Source of the DNA: Tribonema minus | Lineage: Eukaryota > Sar > Xanthophyceae > Tribonematales > Tribonemataceae | Direction of reading: 5' to 3' | DNA: 64,000 bases | Assembly (NCBI GenBank): GCA_017506865.1 | Contig: JAFCMP010000135.1 | Location: 1,207,170 to 1,271,169, forward strand | In this document: positions 33,801 through 44,284 of the stretch, piece after piece | Layout: every line of letters begins with the position of its first letter | How positions within the stretch are numbered: the first letter of the stretch is position 1 | Notes under the pieces: model-generated | Told to the model about the DNA's origin: nothing | Database searches by the model: none | Seen by the model: the letters and a program-made list of their open reading frames with translations, nothing else | Position numbers and translations under genes: made by a program

Positions 33801-36357
33801 TGCGCAAGCGCTCCACCAAGAGCCCCATCCCCGGGGACGCCCATCCGCTGGACGCGCCCCACCCCCCCCCCAACCCCCCGCGCCCGCAACAGCAGCAGCA
33901 GCAGCAGCAGCGGCCGCAGCAGCCCCTACCATCGTCGCTCCAGGAATTCGCCACCAAGACGTGGCAGCGCAGCGGCGGCGGCGGCGGCGGCGGCGGTGAT
34001 AGCTTGCCGGGCCACGCAGCGGCGCCCGCGCAACGGCCGCCGTCCGGGCTGCCGCTTCAGCAGCCGGCGCCCGCACCGCAGCAGCAGCAGCAGCAGCAGC
34101 GCAGCCCCATGGGCCTCGTCGCAGCCATGATAGGCGGTCCGCCGCCGGCGGGGATGCAGCCGTGGCGTGGCAGCGGCCCTCCCCCAATGTCGACTCCTGT
34201 TGGGGGGATGGCACTGGGGAGCCCCCCGGGGCCGCATGCGGGGCTGCTGCCGCCGTCGGTGCAGCGCATGGTGCCGCTGCTGCCGCCGCCGCCGCAGCCG
34301 CGCGCATTTCCTCCCGGTACGACTGGTAGTGCAGCGTCGCATGTTGGTCAGGGAGGGTCAGACAGGCTGACCTTGATGCTGTCGAACTCAAGTGAAAAGT
34401 AGATAGAATCGATAGGTGTACCCCTGGGCAAGTTGTCACGCACTTCCTTGTCCATGTTCAATGACATTTTTCGATCTCTTCATTCACAACGATGCTGCAA
34501 CTCTGGGCTTTGCGTGGGTGCAGCAATGATCCCAGCTGCGAAAACGGTATACGTAAGAGTCCTGTACCTGTCACAGGGAAAGCCATGGGTCATCATATAG
34601 CTGCCAGTGGGCACAAGCCATAGTGTCTATATCCTCGCGAACGGTACACGCAGGTTGCCGCATTGCCAGTTGCCGCCAATGCTGGTGAGTACAAGCGGGT
34701 AGCCGCAGTTGCAGTCGTATGTGCTGGCAGTAACACACCATGCGCCAGTCTGCTCGTGTGACAATGGGCCTCATGATATGAGGCAGGTCCATGAGCAAGA
34801 CTGCATAACCCCTGGTGCATCACGAATTGTTGCTGATAGGCCAGCACTTTGCACTCTTCATCAGGCGGTGGCATCAGCAGCGGCGGAGTGGCCATCGCGC
34901 CTGCGCCGTCGGTCGCGGCAGCAGCGCAGCAGCAGGCGGAGGCGGCAGCAGCAGCGCGACGCCGCGAGGAGAAAGCTGCCGTCGCAGCGCGCATGGGCAG
35001 GCCCAGGGTACGTGCTGCGCAGCTGCACCAGCTCGTAGCGTTGCATGCTGTAGTAGGCTGCTCCATTGGTGTGATGCGAGATGCTGCCCAAAACACCAAG
35101 CCATTGCTGACTCTGCCCCCCAACTTTGAGGCGTCCACGATCCTCGTGCAGGCTCGTGGCACCCTGACAAGCAATTTGAGTAGGTAGGCTGGTGAACACT
35201 GCATGTTGCATACCTGTGGCTCTAAAACTTGCCGGCCTTGACTATACAGACATCACGACCAACACCCCGTTGCGAAGGCGGAACCAGCAGCCCCTTTTGC
35301 ACGCTTGCAGATTGGCAATTGGTAGACCCCTGGGTACGCTTTAACGGCGCTGGACGGTGGTGGTAACAGCAACTGCAGACGCTATGCATCAGTGGTTAAT
35401 GACAAGACACGCCTCTGTGAGAATAGGCGCAGAGACTGTTCCTGTTAACTTGTCATGGAATGTACTATCACTAGTCTATCAGGACTTTCTGACAGTGCAC
35501 AATGAACCTGCACTACAGCTTGACGACATGCTAATGGAAATTCGTTTTTCTCTCCTGCTTGCCCATTCAGCCGGCCTCGGCACTGGTGCCCATTGCGATG
35601 GCACCTGCAGAGAAAGCCTCTGCCGCTGCACTGGGAGCGCCTGCAGCTGGCAATGCCAGCGGCAGTGGTGACAACGGCAGCAGCGGCGCGATCAGCAGCG
35701 TGGGCGGCAGCAACAGCATGAGCACCTCCACCATGGCCAGTGGCAGCGGCATGCCTAGCGGCATGGCAGCCAGCGGCGGCGCAAGTGGCGCCCCCAGTGG
35801 CGGTGGCGGCAACGTCGGCGGCAGCAGCGGCGGCGGCGGCGGCAGCATCGGCAGCGGTGCCATGTCTGGTAGCGCCATGCGAGAAGCGCCGCGGCCGACA
35901 GGCGCAGCGCCGTTCAAGGTCTCAATGTCGCCGCACATGGTGGCACAGCCGGGGCAGCATGCACCGCAGCCGCAGCCTGTGCTGCCACCTGCATCTGGCG
36001 CAACTGCGACTCTGCCGCCGGCGATGCCTCTGCCGCCGCCAGCGATGGGGGGCGGCGCGCCGCGCCCGGGCGCTATGCCGATGGTCAGTGCGTGCTCATC
36101 GGTGTTCATGGTGACATTGGCATGGAATCGGGATGGTGTCATGCCAGGCAGCATTGGTATGCGGTCACGTGGTCTCACTGTAACAGTTTCAGCGTTCGGT
36201 CTGTTGCTCGCTCTACACAGAGGAGCAGCCGTTGTGCTTGAGTCCGTCAGCCATAGACCTGTTGTTGTTCTGTTTGCAGCTCACACCCGGAAGGGCAGAG
36301 CAGGCTGCCTTAGATCTGGTGCTTTTGCAGCTTGCGCTTCCTGATTGCGTGAGCTAG
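21856..36357 (+). CDS. Unrecognised low-complexity protein with KOW-like and four-Cys motifs, 20 exons
   Basis: Exons: 21856-21988, 22185-22355, 23321-23493, 24773-25096, 25717-25827, 26382-26602, 26851-27062, 27751-27960, 28367-28532, 29091-29208, 29760-29822, 30174-30299, 31196-31234, 31673-31846, 32592-32724, 33392-33429, 33764-34316, 34865-35007, 35571-36083, 36280-36357 (TAG). Phases close throughout, giving about 1,232 residues. Ordered parts: WYKVQVDNRIYTLRP (exon 2); a KOW-like segment across exons 4-5, PGCFVKILAGKLK then GKVGKVLRSGNGWVNLM (about 253-285); and a Cys motif across exons 11-12, RCCVCYVEKP/DGDRFCWNSEC (Cys 626, 629, 640, 645, plus 627). Between them lie Gly, Ala, Arg/Glu, Gln and Pro runs. 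A nuclear, nucleic-acid-linked role is an inference only. Intron 5 seems to use a GC donor. Exons 13 and 16 are micro-exons (39 and 38 nt). Confidence 0.8.
23484..24060 (+). repeat. Tandem array copying exon 3 end plus donor
   Basis: The end of exon 3 with its donor (GCCAGAGAG|GTATGT, donor at 23494) is repeated three more times with equivalent points at 23615, 23725 and 23845 (spacing 121, 110 and 120 bp). Copies two and three keep GT; the fourth has GCATGT. Each unit also carries a long G run. Further on, a shorter unit (cttatggagactgctttgtg ... actgaggtaggggg) repeats at about 65-bp spacing to 24060. All within intron 3. Confidence 0.85.
27505..27805 (+). repeat. Duplicated acceptor and exon start (exon 8)
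   Basis: About 110 bp holding the intron end, acceptor (CCGCGCAG) and the first codons of exon 8 occurs twice, at about 27510-27620 and 27703-27805. Both copies start gtgcgtcacatgatgtcc. The downstream copy continues open for 70 codons; the upstream copy runs into a stop after about 25 codons, so I take the downstream acceptor (exon starts 27751) as functional. Confidence 0.75.
28737..28790. repeat. 17-bp triplicate with ATGCAT core
   Basis: Three tandem copies of tgatgcatgctctt(a/g)ta in intron 9 of the 21.9-36.4 kb gene. Each contains the palindrome ATGCAT/GCATGC. No function is evident. Confidence 0.7.
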
Positions 36358-37145
36358 ATGAGGGTGAGAACATCAACGCACCAGGGCTGGTACCTGCTTC
36401 TCAGGAATCGATCTTGCGCTTCTGCAACATTCATCCCATTCCGCCTGCCATCATTCACGAACTTGTCTGCTGCCATGTTCTGGCGCTAACACTTAAGCCA
36501 CTCTACCTATTCGTCACGTCTGCACCTTTGTCGCCAGGATCAGTAATCACTCAAGCGGCCAAGCAAGATCTGCCACAGCCTGCAACACCACTGCACAAGC
36601 CATCAACCAAGTGGTCATGGCAAAGCGGTTTGCAGCGCCAGCGTGATCCACCATCAAGCAACCGTTGGTGGCAGTAGGACGCGACACACCAGCATGCCGT
36701 CTTGCGCCGTTGTTGCGCGCACACACAGACGTTGCTGCTGTCAGCAAGAGGCACCAAGGGTACAAGAGCGAGGCGCAGTGCTCAGCTGCCTTAGAGGCAG
36801 TTGGAGTGTGTGTGTGCTGTTCAGGATACCCAAACAGACATAATGCCCATGTGTGTGTGCCCGCCCGACTCAGCTGTGGTCTCTCTGCGGTCTCTCTCTG
36901 CTCTCCTCCTTTTTGTTGTTTCTGTTTGGCGAGAACTGTTTCTAAAAGAAGTTTTCCAGTGAGTTGAAGTTTTCGTTGAAACTGTTCTTCTGTGGCGTTA
37001 TCATCTCGACAAAGCACACCACCAACAGCATCTGCGTGTGAGTGTGCGCTGGAGACGTAATCTTGCAAGAGCAACAGCCAGTCCGCTGAACCAGCAGCTG
37101 CAGGCGGGCCTTTGAGCTCGCCAAATTATCACCACCACTGCACCC
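36358..37145. other. Intergenic spacer before the ZC2HC-like gene
   Basis: 788 bp with no supported gene. It must hold the 3' UTR of the preceding gene and the promoter/5' UTR of the next. A pyrimidine-rich stretch (ctctctctgctctcctcc, about 36892-36909) lies about 240 bp before the ATG. Nothing else was seen. Confidence 0.5.
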
Positions 37146-40100
37146 ATGATCAGTGTAGACATGGCAGCGCCCGGAGTGGTGGCCAAGGCGCCCAAAGTGC
37201 GAATCTGCTACATCTGTGGGCGAGGATTCGGTAAGTAGCGCACTTGGCTTGCGCAGCTTCCTGAATCGCCACACACAGATGCATACTGCTGCAGGATCTT
37301 GTGCGTTCGAATAGCATTCAGCGACACACCACAAACTGCCATATTAACGCTGCCATCGAACAGGCAATTTGCTGTACGCGTTTCATCTGCTCTGACTTCA
37401 CTTACCTTATGAAAGCATCAGCTTGCGACCTCAAGGTTGTTGGTGGCGTGTAATCAGACTGAAACCGACGCGAGTTGCTCTCAGAAAGCGCTGTATTCAG
37501 CGAGCTTATTGCAAAGGTCAGGACGGTGCACTCCATGCATGTACGGGCTCAGAGCATAACATTAAAGCTGAACTACATAGGCAGCCTGGCAGCAATGGTA
37601 AGCAGTGGCCTCACCTACTCAAAACATATTTGTTGGCCTTTGCCTTTCTCTGTTGCATGCCTCAACGTGCGCTCATCAGGCATGAGCAGCATTGATATCC
37701 ACGAGAAGCAGTGCAAGGAGCTGTACATTGCCCAGCAGGAGAAGCTGCCACCAGACCAGCGCAAGCCCCTGCCTGCTAAGCCCGCAATCCTCGGAGCAGC
37801 TAAGGCAGCTGCGGGCGAAGGTGAGCTTGGCAACACAACGCTTGCTTTAGGGCACAAAGAGCTCCATGTCATGTATTCTTTGAGGTGATGCATGCTAGAG
37901 CGGTCGTTGTCGTGTCATGAGTTGACTTGTCTCAAAGTGCTCAGCTTTGCGAATTGGGACGGCCAAGATGCACACGTGACCTGGTTTCAAGCTTCAGTGC
38001 CCTGGCCTACACGCCTGAGCTACAGCTGGAATGCACATGGTTTTCCACATGCTAGCGACATGCTAGCAAGAAGCTGGCAGGCGTAGGCACAGCACAGCTA
38101 ACTTAGCCAAACATTTTGCCCTGCATATTCAAATCGCGTCACAGGTTGTTGTCATATATTTCTACAAGCAAACGAGGTGATAGCCACATGCGCCCCTGTG
38201 CTTTGTGCTGCGTCATTAACATTTGCTGCACGCACTCTGTGCACAGATGCGGAAGCGCTGCTGCAGCTGCAGAATGAGGCGGCAGCGGCTACGTTCAATG
38301 ATGCCGTCATGGAGGCCTGCGAGCACTGCGGCCGGACGTTCATCGCCGACAGGCTCAAAGTGCATCAGAGAAGGTGCACAAGTGTGTGTGTGTGTGACGG
38401 CGCTGTTGGCAACATGTTTCAAATTACACTACTGCGTGAAGTGAGGGCATTGGTGCCAGTGGTTGTGTTGTGGGGCAGTGATGATGAGTGCGTCCAGTGG
38501 TCCCGAGTTCCGCATTCCATGGGTACAATGACAAAGCGCAGCGTTGTGCATTCCGACACATTTCTCAAAAATGTTTTGTTCATTGTCGCCAACGATATGA
38601 ATGTAAGCCGCCGTGCCAGCCTGCTGCGCTGTACCTGTAGTCTGTGTTTGATGCTGAGAAATACAAGTATCGGACACATTCAGCCCAGGCACTGATTTAT
38701 CAAACCTGACAGACTCAAGGGGCCACATTGACAGGTTTGTGCATCGTTCGCTTGCTGCTGCAGCTGTACAGCAGAGAAGCCATCCCGTCCTGTGGGCACA
38801 AGCCGCCTATCAGAGGGCACTGCAGCACCAGTCTCCTCTGTCAGGCCCAAGGTCTGTACTGCCCAACTCGCCCTTACGAAGTTGCATGTTGTGTGCGTGT
38901 GACGCGCCGCCTACTTGCTGAAAGCCTGGTCTGGAGCGTAGTTGAACATTTCAAATTTTCAAGTAGGGGATATGGCACATGTTTAACACTGTGGAGCTGT
39001 GGTCGAATGCGTCTGCTTACTGCAACTCTGTATGAGAAAGCGTGACTGCTATTTAATGCAGTGTGAGCTTGCAATGCTGGCTTGAGCCGCTTGTGCTACA
39101 TCATCAAAGTGAGCGCCTTTGCACAAGTGACCATAGGAACACTGCAGCCATTCGCTTCGCACAAAGTATGTGGCGGTGGAGGCTGCCATTCGGCAGATAT
39201 CTGTGAAAGAGTGTGATCAGATTATCTGGCTGGCCACAAAGTGTCAAGTGCTGTCAAGTGCAATTGAGGTGCGCAGCACGTCCGTGCGGGTGAATGCGGC
39301 ACATGTGGACCAATTGCAGGCCCTGAACCTGTCATACCAGCCAGACTTGCTCTCTTCGTACTGCCATTCAAGACACTTCTGGTACATGGTCACTCAGAAA
39401 GTGTGCAGTGGTTTAGACAGCAACCTCGCTTGCTCACAAGGTTTTGCTGTTCATGCTTCTTTGAATCGCTGACAGACATCCGGCGGCGTTGTGGCGGGCC
39501 ACTATGGGGGTGCTGCAGCAAGGCACAGGCGCATGATTGCTGCAGGGGAAGGCGAGACTGCAGCAAAGTAAGCGCAGGCAGCGATTGACAATAAGACCGT
39601 TGCTTGATTGTCTACAGCCAGTTGAGCTACACACACTGTGGGTGCATGGACAAGTACTAGTGGTCAGCTGAGCTCTGCCTGAGCTTGCTGCAGCCTTGCC
39701 TTGCTACCCTTCAAAGGCTTAAGGAGGTTATGGCAGCTGTGGACAGGGCGACTGGAGTGCGCCACGGCTAGCAATGTGTCACCAAAATGTAAATGTACCT
39801 TCCGTCTCTGGTGATGAATCATTGATGATACACCCTGGTGAGCCCTTTCATCTCCGGTCGGCACAAACAGATTTACTCCTTGAAGTCAGCAACACACTCT
39901 GTGAAGCAAGGTCTTCAGTCTTAGCAACTCATTCCCAATGCATGTCACAGGACACTTTGGCCATAGTGAATTCGCCTCGTGCTTGGATCTGGCAACGGTC
40001 TGCAGTGCATGCATGTACAATTGTTTGCTGATGGGGTCGTCACCAGCAGCTCTGCGCCCTGCCGCACATATCCCCCTGTTGTCTTGAATGCAGTGCATGT

Positions 40101-40907
40101 GACATCTGCAGACACCAGCCACTGAGCAACTACTGTGCTGCGTGCTATATGTCCTTGGCAGGGGTTTTTCGATACAGCCACCCGAATCGAGTGGGGACGC
40201 CGCTGCCATGAACGCTCGCATCACAGAACTCGAGAAGGCTTTGAAGCTGGTGCTTGCTGAGGTGAGTAGCACGGTGGACTGGATCTATGCTGCAGGATCT
40301 CTTTGTCTCTCAAGTCATCCGGATCCACTTCTTGCAATGTGTGTTCCAGATAGCAGTTGACACAGAGCTGAATTCAATTATTTGAGCATCAAAGCCTTCT
40401 GCTACAATTGCTCTGATGATGGTCTGCAAGTGAGACATCAGCGTCACTAGTTCTGTGCAGGTACGTGGAACTCTTTCTTGTTCAGCAACATGCTGAATGT
40501 GGCTGCTGCTCAGGGCCCTGTTGAGTGGCGCAGTGGCATAGCAGCTACCAATGCAAAATATGAAATCAGCGATGGGCATCGTATCAGTCAGCCACCTGAC
40601 GCCAGGTAGCTTGTGGGCTGACCGAATTTCCTGTGCAGTTTGTAGCTTGAGCACCAACATTGCTTTTTGGGCATGCAAATTGTCCCAAGGCACCTATATG
40701 CTGATTGGCCCATCATTTTGTAAACGGAATGATCGGGCGGAACATTCCAACTTTGCACAGCTGCTCATGCGCTGCATTTCATCTGCAATGCCATCATTGC
40801 AGGTGGCCACACTCAAGCAGACTGTAGCAACGCTTCAGAAGGGATCAGCAACCAAGGCCATGGATCCAGCCAAGTCTGTGGCCGTGGCCCCAGGGTCAGG
40901 GGTATGA
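37146..40907 (+). CDS. Double C2HC zinc-finger protein, ZC2HC1-like, seven exons
   Basis: Exons: 37146-37230, 37680-37820, 38247-38373, 38764-38851, 39476-39567, 40162-40261, 40803-40907 (TGA); phases close, giving 245 residues. Two zinc fingers share the same spacing, C-x2-C-x11-H-x3-C: Cys21/Cys24/His36/Cys40 (CYICGRGFG...DIHEKQC) and Cys100/Cys103/His115/Cys119 (CEHCGRTFI...KVHQRSC). The linker EKLPPDQRKPLPAKP is typical of the zf-C2HC family (ZC2HC1A/ZNF474). The last Cys is created at the exon 3-4 junction, which supports the splice model. Residues from about 180 to 230 look like a coiled coil (ARITELEKALKLVLAEVATL). The C-terminus is short and disordered. The family's biochemical role is poorly known; a ciliary link would be a guess. 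An alternative start is Met6. Confidence 0.88.
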
Positions 40908-41690
40908 ATGGCACTCCATCAGAACTGCTCCCCACCACCTGGGACAACACAGCAGCATATCCCACATCGTCGTATATGTCCACGGTCTGCCACACACACA
41001 CTCGCAGCACCGTGAGGTTTGAGTCTTTAGGCAAGAGGGGACAGGGGGGCACTGATTTCAGCCCTATGCCCCTCATTCATGTCCGGCGCTCATTACAACA
41101 ACGGAGAAGCGGAGCGGAGTTGCATTGGGCAGAGGCGCAGGCATTTGCAGTATGCCACTTGCGTTGTCACATGCAAATACTATCACAGGCACCACAGGCT
41201 CACCGCCAGCGCTGGCAACAGTCTTGCTGCTACGTCACAATGTCACATTCTTGAACACACTTGCATTGACTGCATGTACACATATTCAAGAACTCTGTTG
41301 GGCGTTGGCTATCTCAGGTTTCTTATATAAGCTGTGCTATGTGGTGGGCAGCGCTGAGTGCAAGCCCCTCACATTTCTGTGCACTGAACTCAGTTTTAGC
41401 GCTCAGGCGTTGTCGGTACAATGCATACCGGTGCCTGTACGACAGCGTCTGAACGACATTCATACAATGCCGTACAGGTAGCCAGACAACTTTTGTGGAG
41501 GTACTGAGAATTAATAAAAAGTACTGAGATGCTGTCCAAGATGTATTGTATCGGCACTGTCGTACAACCTATATTCGTTGTATCGACAGCAGCTGGGCGC
41601 ACGACCTTTCCAAACACAAGAAAGCACACTTGCATACCCAAGACTTGTGCGTGTGACTTGTGATCTTTAGCTCCAACAACTTCTTTCGAT

Positions 41691-43096
41691 AATTCTCATG
41701 TAGGGCGCGAGAAAGCCCAGATTATGGTGAATGTCCAGCTTGCTACCAGAATCTACCTGTCGCTTGTGAACACTTGAGAGTGTCTCAATGTCCATTACAA
41801 TTACTTCTAATGACCATCATCAACTTGAAGTCCCACCAAAGGTAAGCGTGAGCAAGGCCCGAAGTTGGGCTGTGAGTATTTGGGGCAACTGGAAAATTTG
41901 CAGGCCAGTTTTGGCTCATAGCCTTGGGGGTTGGGCATAGTGCACTAGTTGAGGTGAATCATTGCAACAGTGTCCCGATCTTTGAGCAAACATAGCAGGA
42001 GGTGCCTCAAACAATCATTGCGGCCAAAGACAACCAGTTCCACAATCATTTCCAAAGCCTGCTGCTGGCCAAGGTCCTGGTTTCCTGTGCATTCATTCGG
42101 CTCACGTTGTGCGCCCAGGTGGTCAATGCAACGCATTTCGACCTGTACGACAATATCCAGGTGGTCAATGCAACGCATTTCGACCTGTACGACAATATTG
42201 GTCAATGCAACGCATTTCGACCTGTACGACAATGCAACGCATTTCAACCTGTACGACAATATTGTCGTACGACAACATTGACAATATTGTCTTACGACAA
42301 CATTGACAATATTGTCGTACGACAATATCCAGGTGGTCAATGCAACGCATTTCGACCTGTACGACAATATTGGTCAATGCAACGCATTTCGACCTGTACG
42401 ACAATATTGTCGTACGACAATATTGTCAATATTGTCGTACGATATATTGTCGTACGACAATGTTGTCAATATTGTCGTACGACAATATTGACAACATTGT
42501 CGTACAGGTCGAAATGCGTTGCATTGTCGTGCAGGTCGAAATGCGTTGCATTGACCAATATTGTCGTACAGGTCGAACTGCGTTGCATTGACCACCTGGG
42601 CGCACAACGTACAATGTAGAGGCTGACACCAATTGGATCAGATCTTCCAGCATCCCTGCCGCTGCCTTGAGCAATGCCTTGACAACACACACCATGCATG
42701 ACCCAGCATTTACCCTCTGAACCGCAAGATTGCACAATGCTCAACAAGTAGCTAAACGACATTGCATGTGGCGCATATGGCGCCAGCATATGCTTTGTAA
42801 TTTATTATCACTTAGTGCGCCAACATGTACTCTTTATTAATTCTCGCTCAGGGCGCGAAAAAGCCCAGATGATGGTCTAACCTGAAGCTGCTGTGCGGAA
42901 TCTACATGTCGTGTGACTTCTGAAAGTGTCTCAACGACAACCACTCAAACGCCGCCGCCGCCAAATGGCATCTCGGGATCCTCCCCTACGTCCTCCTCCA
43001 TGTGCCCCCCCCCCCTGGATTCTGCCATCATGTGTGTCATGACACGGCCAGAGTGTACTTTATTTATTTCGCTTCGCTAGGGGCGCGAAAAGCCCT
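41691..43096. repeat. Degenerate direct repeats with GGGC...GCCC hairpin
   Basis: About 100 bp at 41691-41790 (aattctc ... gggcgcgagaaagccc ... gtgtctcaatg) recurs at 42839-42936 with scattered changes, and the first part appears again at about 43045-43096. Each holds a small GGGC/GCCC hairpin. The first two flank the palindrome. They could be remnants of a mobile element or of a segmental duplication. Confidence 0.65.
42104..42610. repeat. 507-bp nested inverted repeat (palindrome)
   Basis: The ends are inverted copies of ACGTTGTGCGCCCAGGTGG joined to gtcaatgcaacgcatttcga; the left arm starts at 42104 and the right arm ends at 42610. Each arm holds several copies of a unit of about 35 bp (ggtcaatgcaacgc ... 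cgacctgtacgacaatat). The centre is built of ATTGTCGTACGACAAT, itself a perfect palindrome, repeated with variants. The whole could fold into one long hairpin. No target-site duplication is visible at the arm ends, so a classical DNA transposon is not proven. Confidence 0.85.
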
Positions 43097-43229
43097 CTCT
43101 TTGGATATGCACTCAATGCAACATTCCTTCTCCGAAGAGAGACTTAAACGCAAACAGGCTTCCCCCTCTTCTTCAGACTACCACCAACACCGTGACCCCA
43201 CAACCAAATCCTACTTAGGGTTGCCCAGC

Positions 43230-43690
43230 CGTGAGGCACACTTGTCCCGTCTTGGAAAAGATTTATGCAGGCCTGGGTCGCCTTTGACAGCGCCCATAAC
43301 TGAGGACCATGCTGACACGTCTGAATCTAGCCTCTAGGCAAAGTGATAACTGGGCACCGGGCACTGGTGCTCAGGGTATTAATGCTGTTGCTACGAAGAG
43401 TGCGACCCAACCCCAACAAACCCCACCCAAACCCTGCTTGGTCCCCACCATCATGCTGCACCAAAGTGCCTAAGCTACCGCCTCTACACAACCAGACCCA
43501 CTTTGAGGCCTCCGTGTCTCTGCCAAAACGGTCCTAACTGTGGACAGGTTTGTGCAGGCCTGGGCTACTGGTAGCAGCGCCCAGAACTGAGGACAACGGT
43601 CATGGATCACTAGGTGCCAGGCACCGGTGCTGTTAAGGCTGATGCTGTCACTAAAGCAAGCATATCTACTGAAGCCCGCCCCTAATTGCT
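43230..43690. repeat. Diverged tandem repeat, period about 286 bp
   Basis: Two copies share ordered landmarks: tgcaggcctggg (43267 and 43553), gcgccca(t/g)aactgaggac, ggcac(c/t)ggtgct and atgctgt. The divergence indicates an old duplication. Not clearly coding. Confidence 0.55.
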
Positions 43691-44284
43691 AGTACTGCCC
43701 CCCCCGGTGTCCCCGGCCGCACACTGGAACCCCTGCATGTACTACCTGGCATGATTTGGGACAGCGGGCTGGTTTGACGTTGCGCAAATGCTGTGCAAGC
43801 ATCATGTGAACAACTGCTTGACGAGCATCATACAGCTGCTGCATACTACGTTGAGGTGTCGACATCATGGAGGCTGGTGCATTGCAGTACATTGATGTGT
43901 CGTCGCCATGTGTACGGCATCGTGCATATAGAAACACGCACTGCCACGTCAAGCAAATTTGGTTCGTGTCTGTTCGAGTGTAATCAGGGATTGTGTTGGC
44001 TGACCATGCAGATCCAAAGGCAACACTGAGGTGTGAGTCCATGAGAGCTGTGACACCCTGCAAGTGCCAGATCACTAGTGCCACGCCACACCACTATGTC
44101 TACCACATGCTATGCTGCTCAACCTGGCAATGCCACATAAAGTTGTCCCCCATACATCTGTTCACCAAACAGCTGCCGCTATAACCCCACGACTAGGTCA
44201 ATAAAGTTTGTTTAACCCCCACGCTGGACAGGCAAGGGACCTGTCGACTAGGTCAATGAATTCTTGAGTTCGAGGGGCAAGGGA

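Larger units (their letters stand above)
40908..44284. other. Repeat-rich intergenic region
   Basis: About 3.4 kb without a supported gene. Features listed separately: degenerate direct repeats (41691, 42839, 43045), a nested palindrome (42104-42610) and a diverged tandem repeat (43230-43690). The long open frames across 42000-42620 on both strands come from the palindrome's 3n-like units (reading VVNATHFDLYDNI) and are not taken as genes. Flanks of the palindrome on the minus strand read plausibly (ALEMIVELVVFGRNDCLRHL; LKAAAGMLEDLIQLVSA) and could be remnants of a disrupted gene. Confidence 0.55.

Noticed and set aside
42002-42619. Long open frames on both strands reading VVNATHFDLYDNI repeats
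   Set aside because: Openness follows from the repeated palindromic unit; both strands are equally open.
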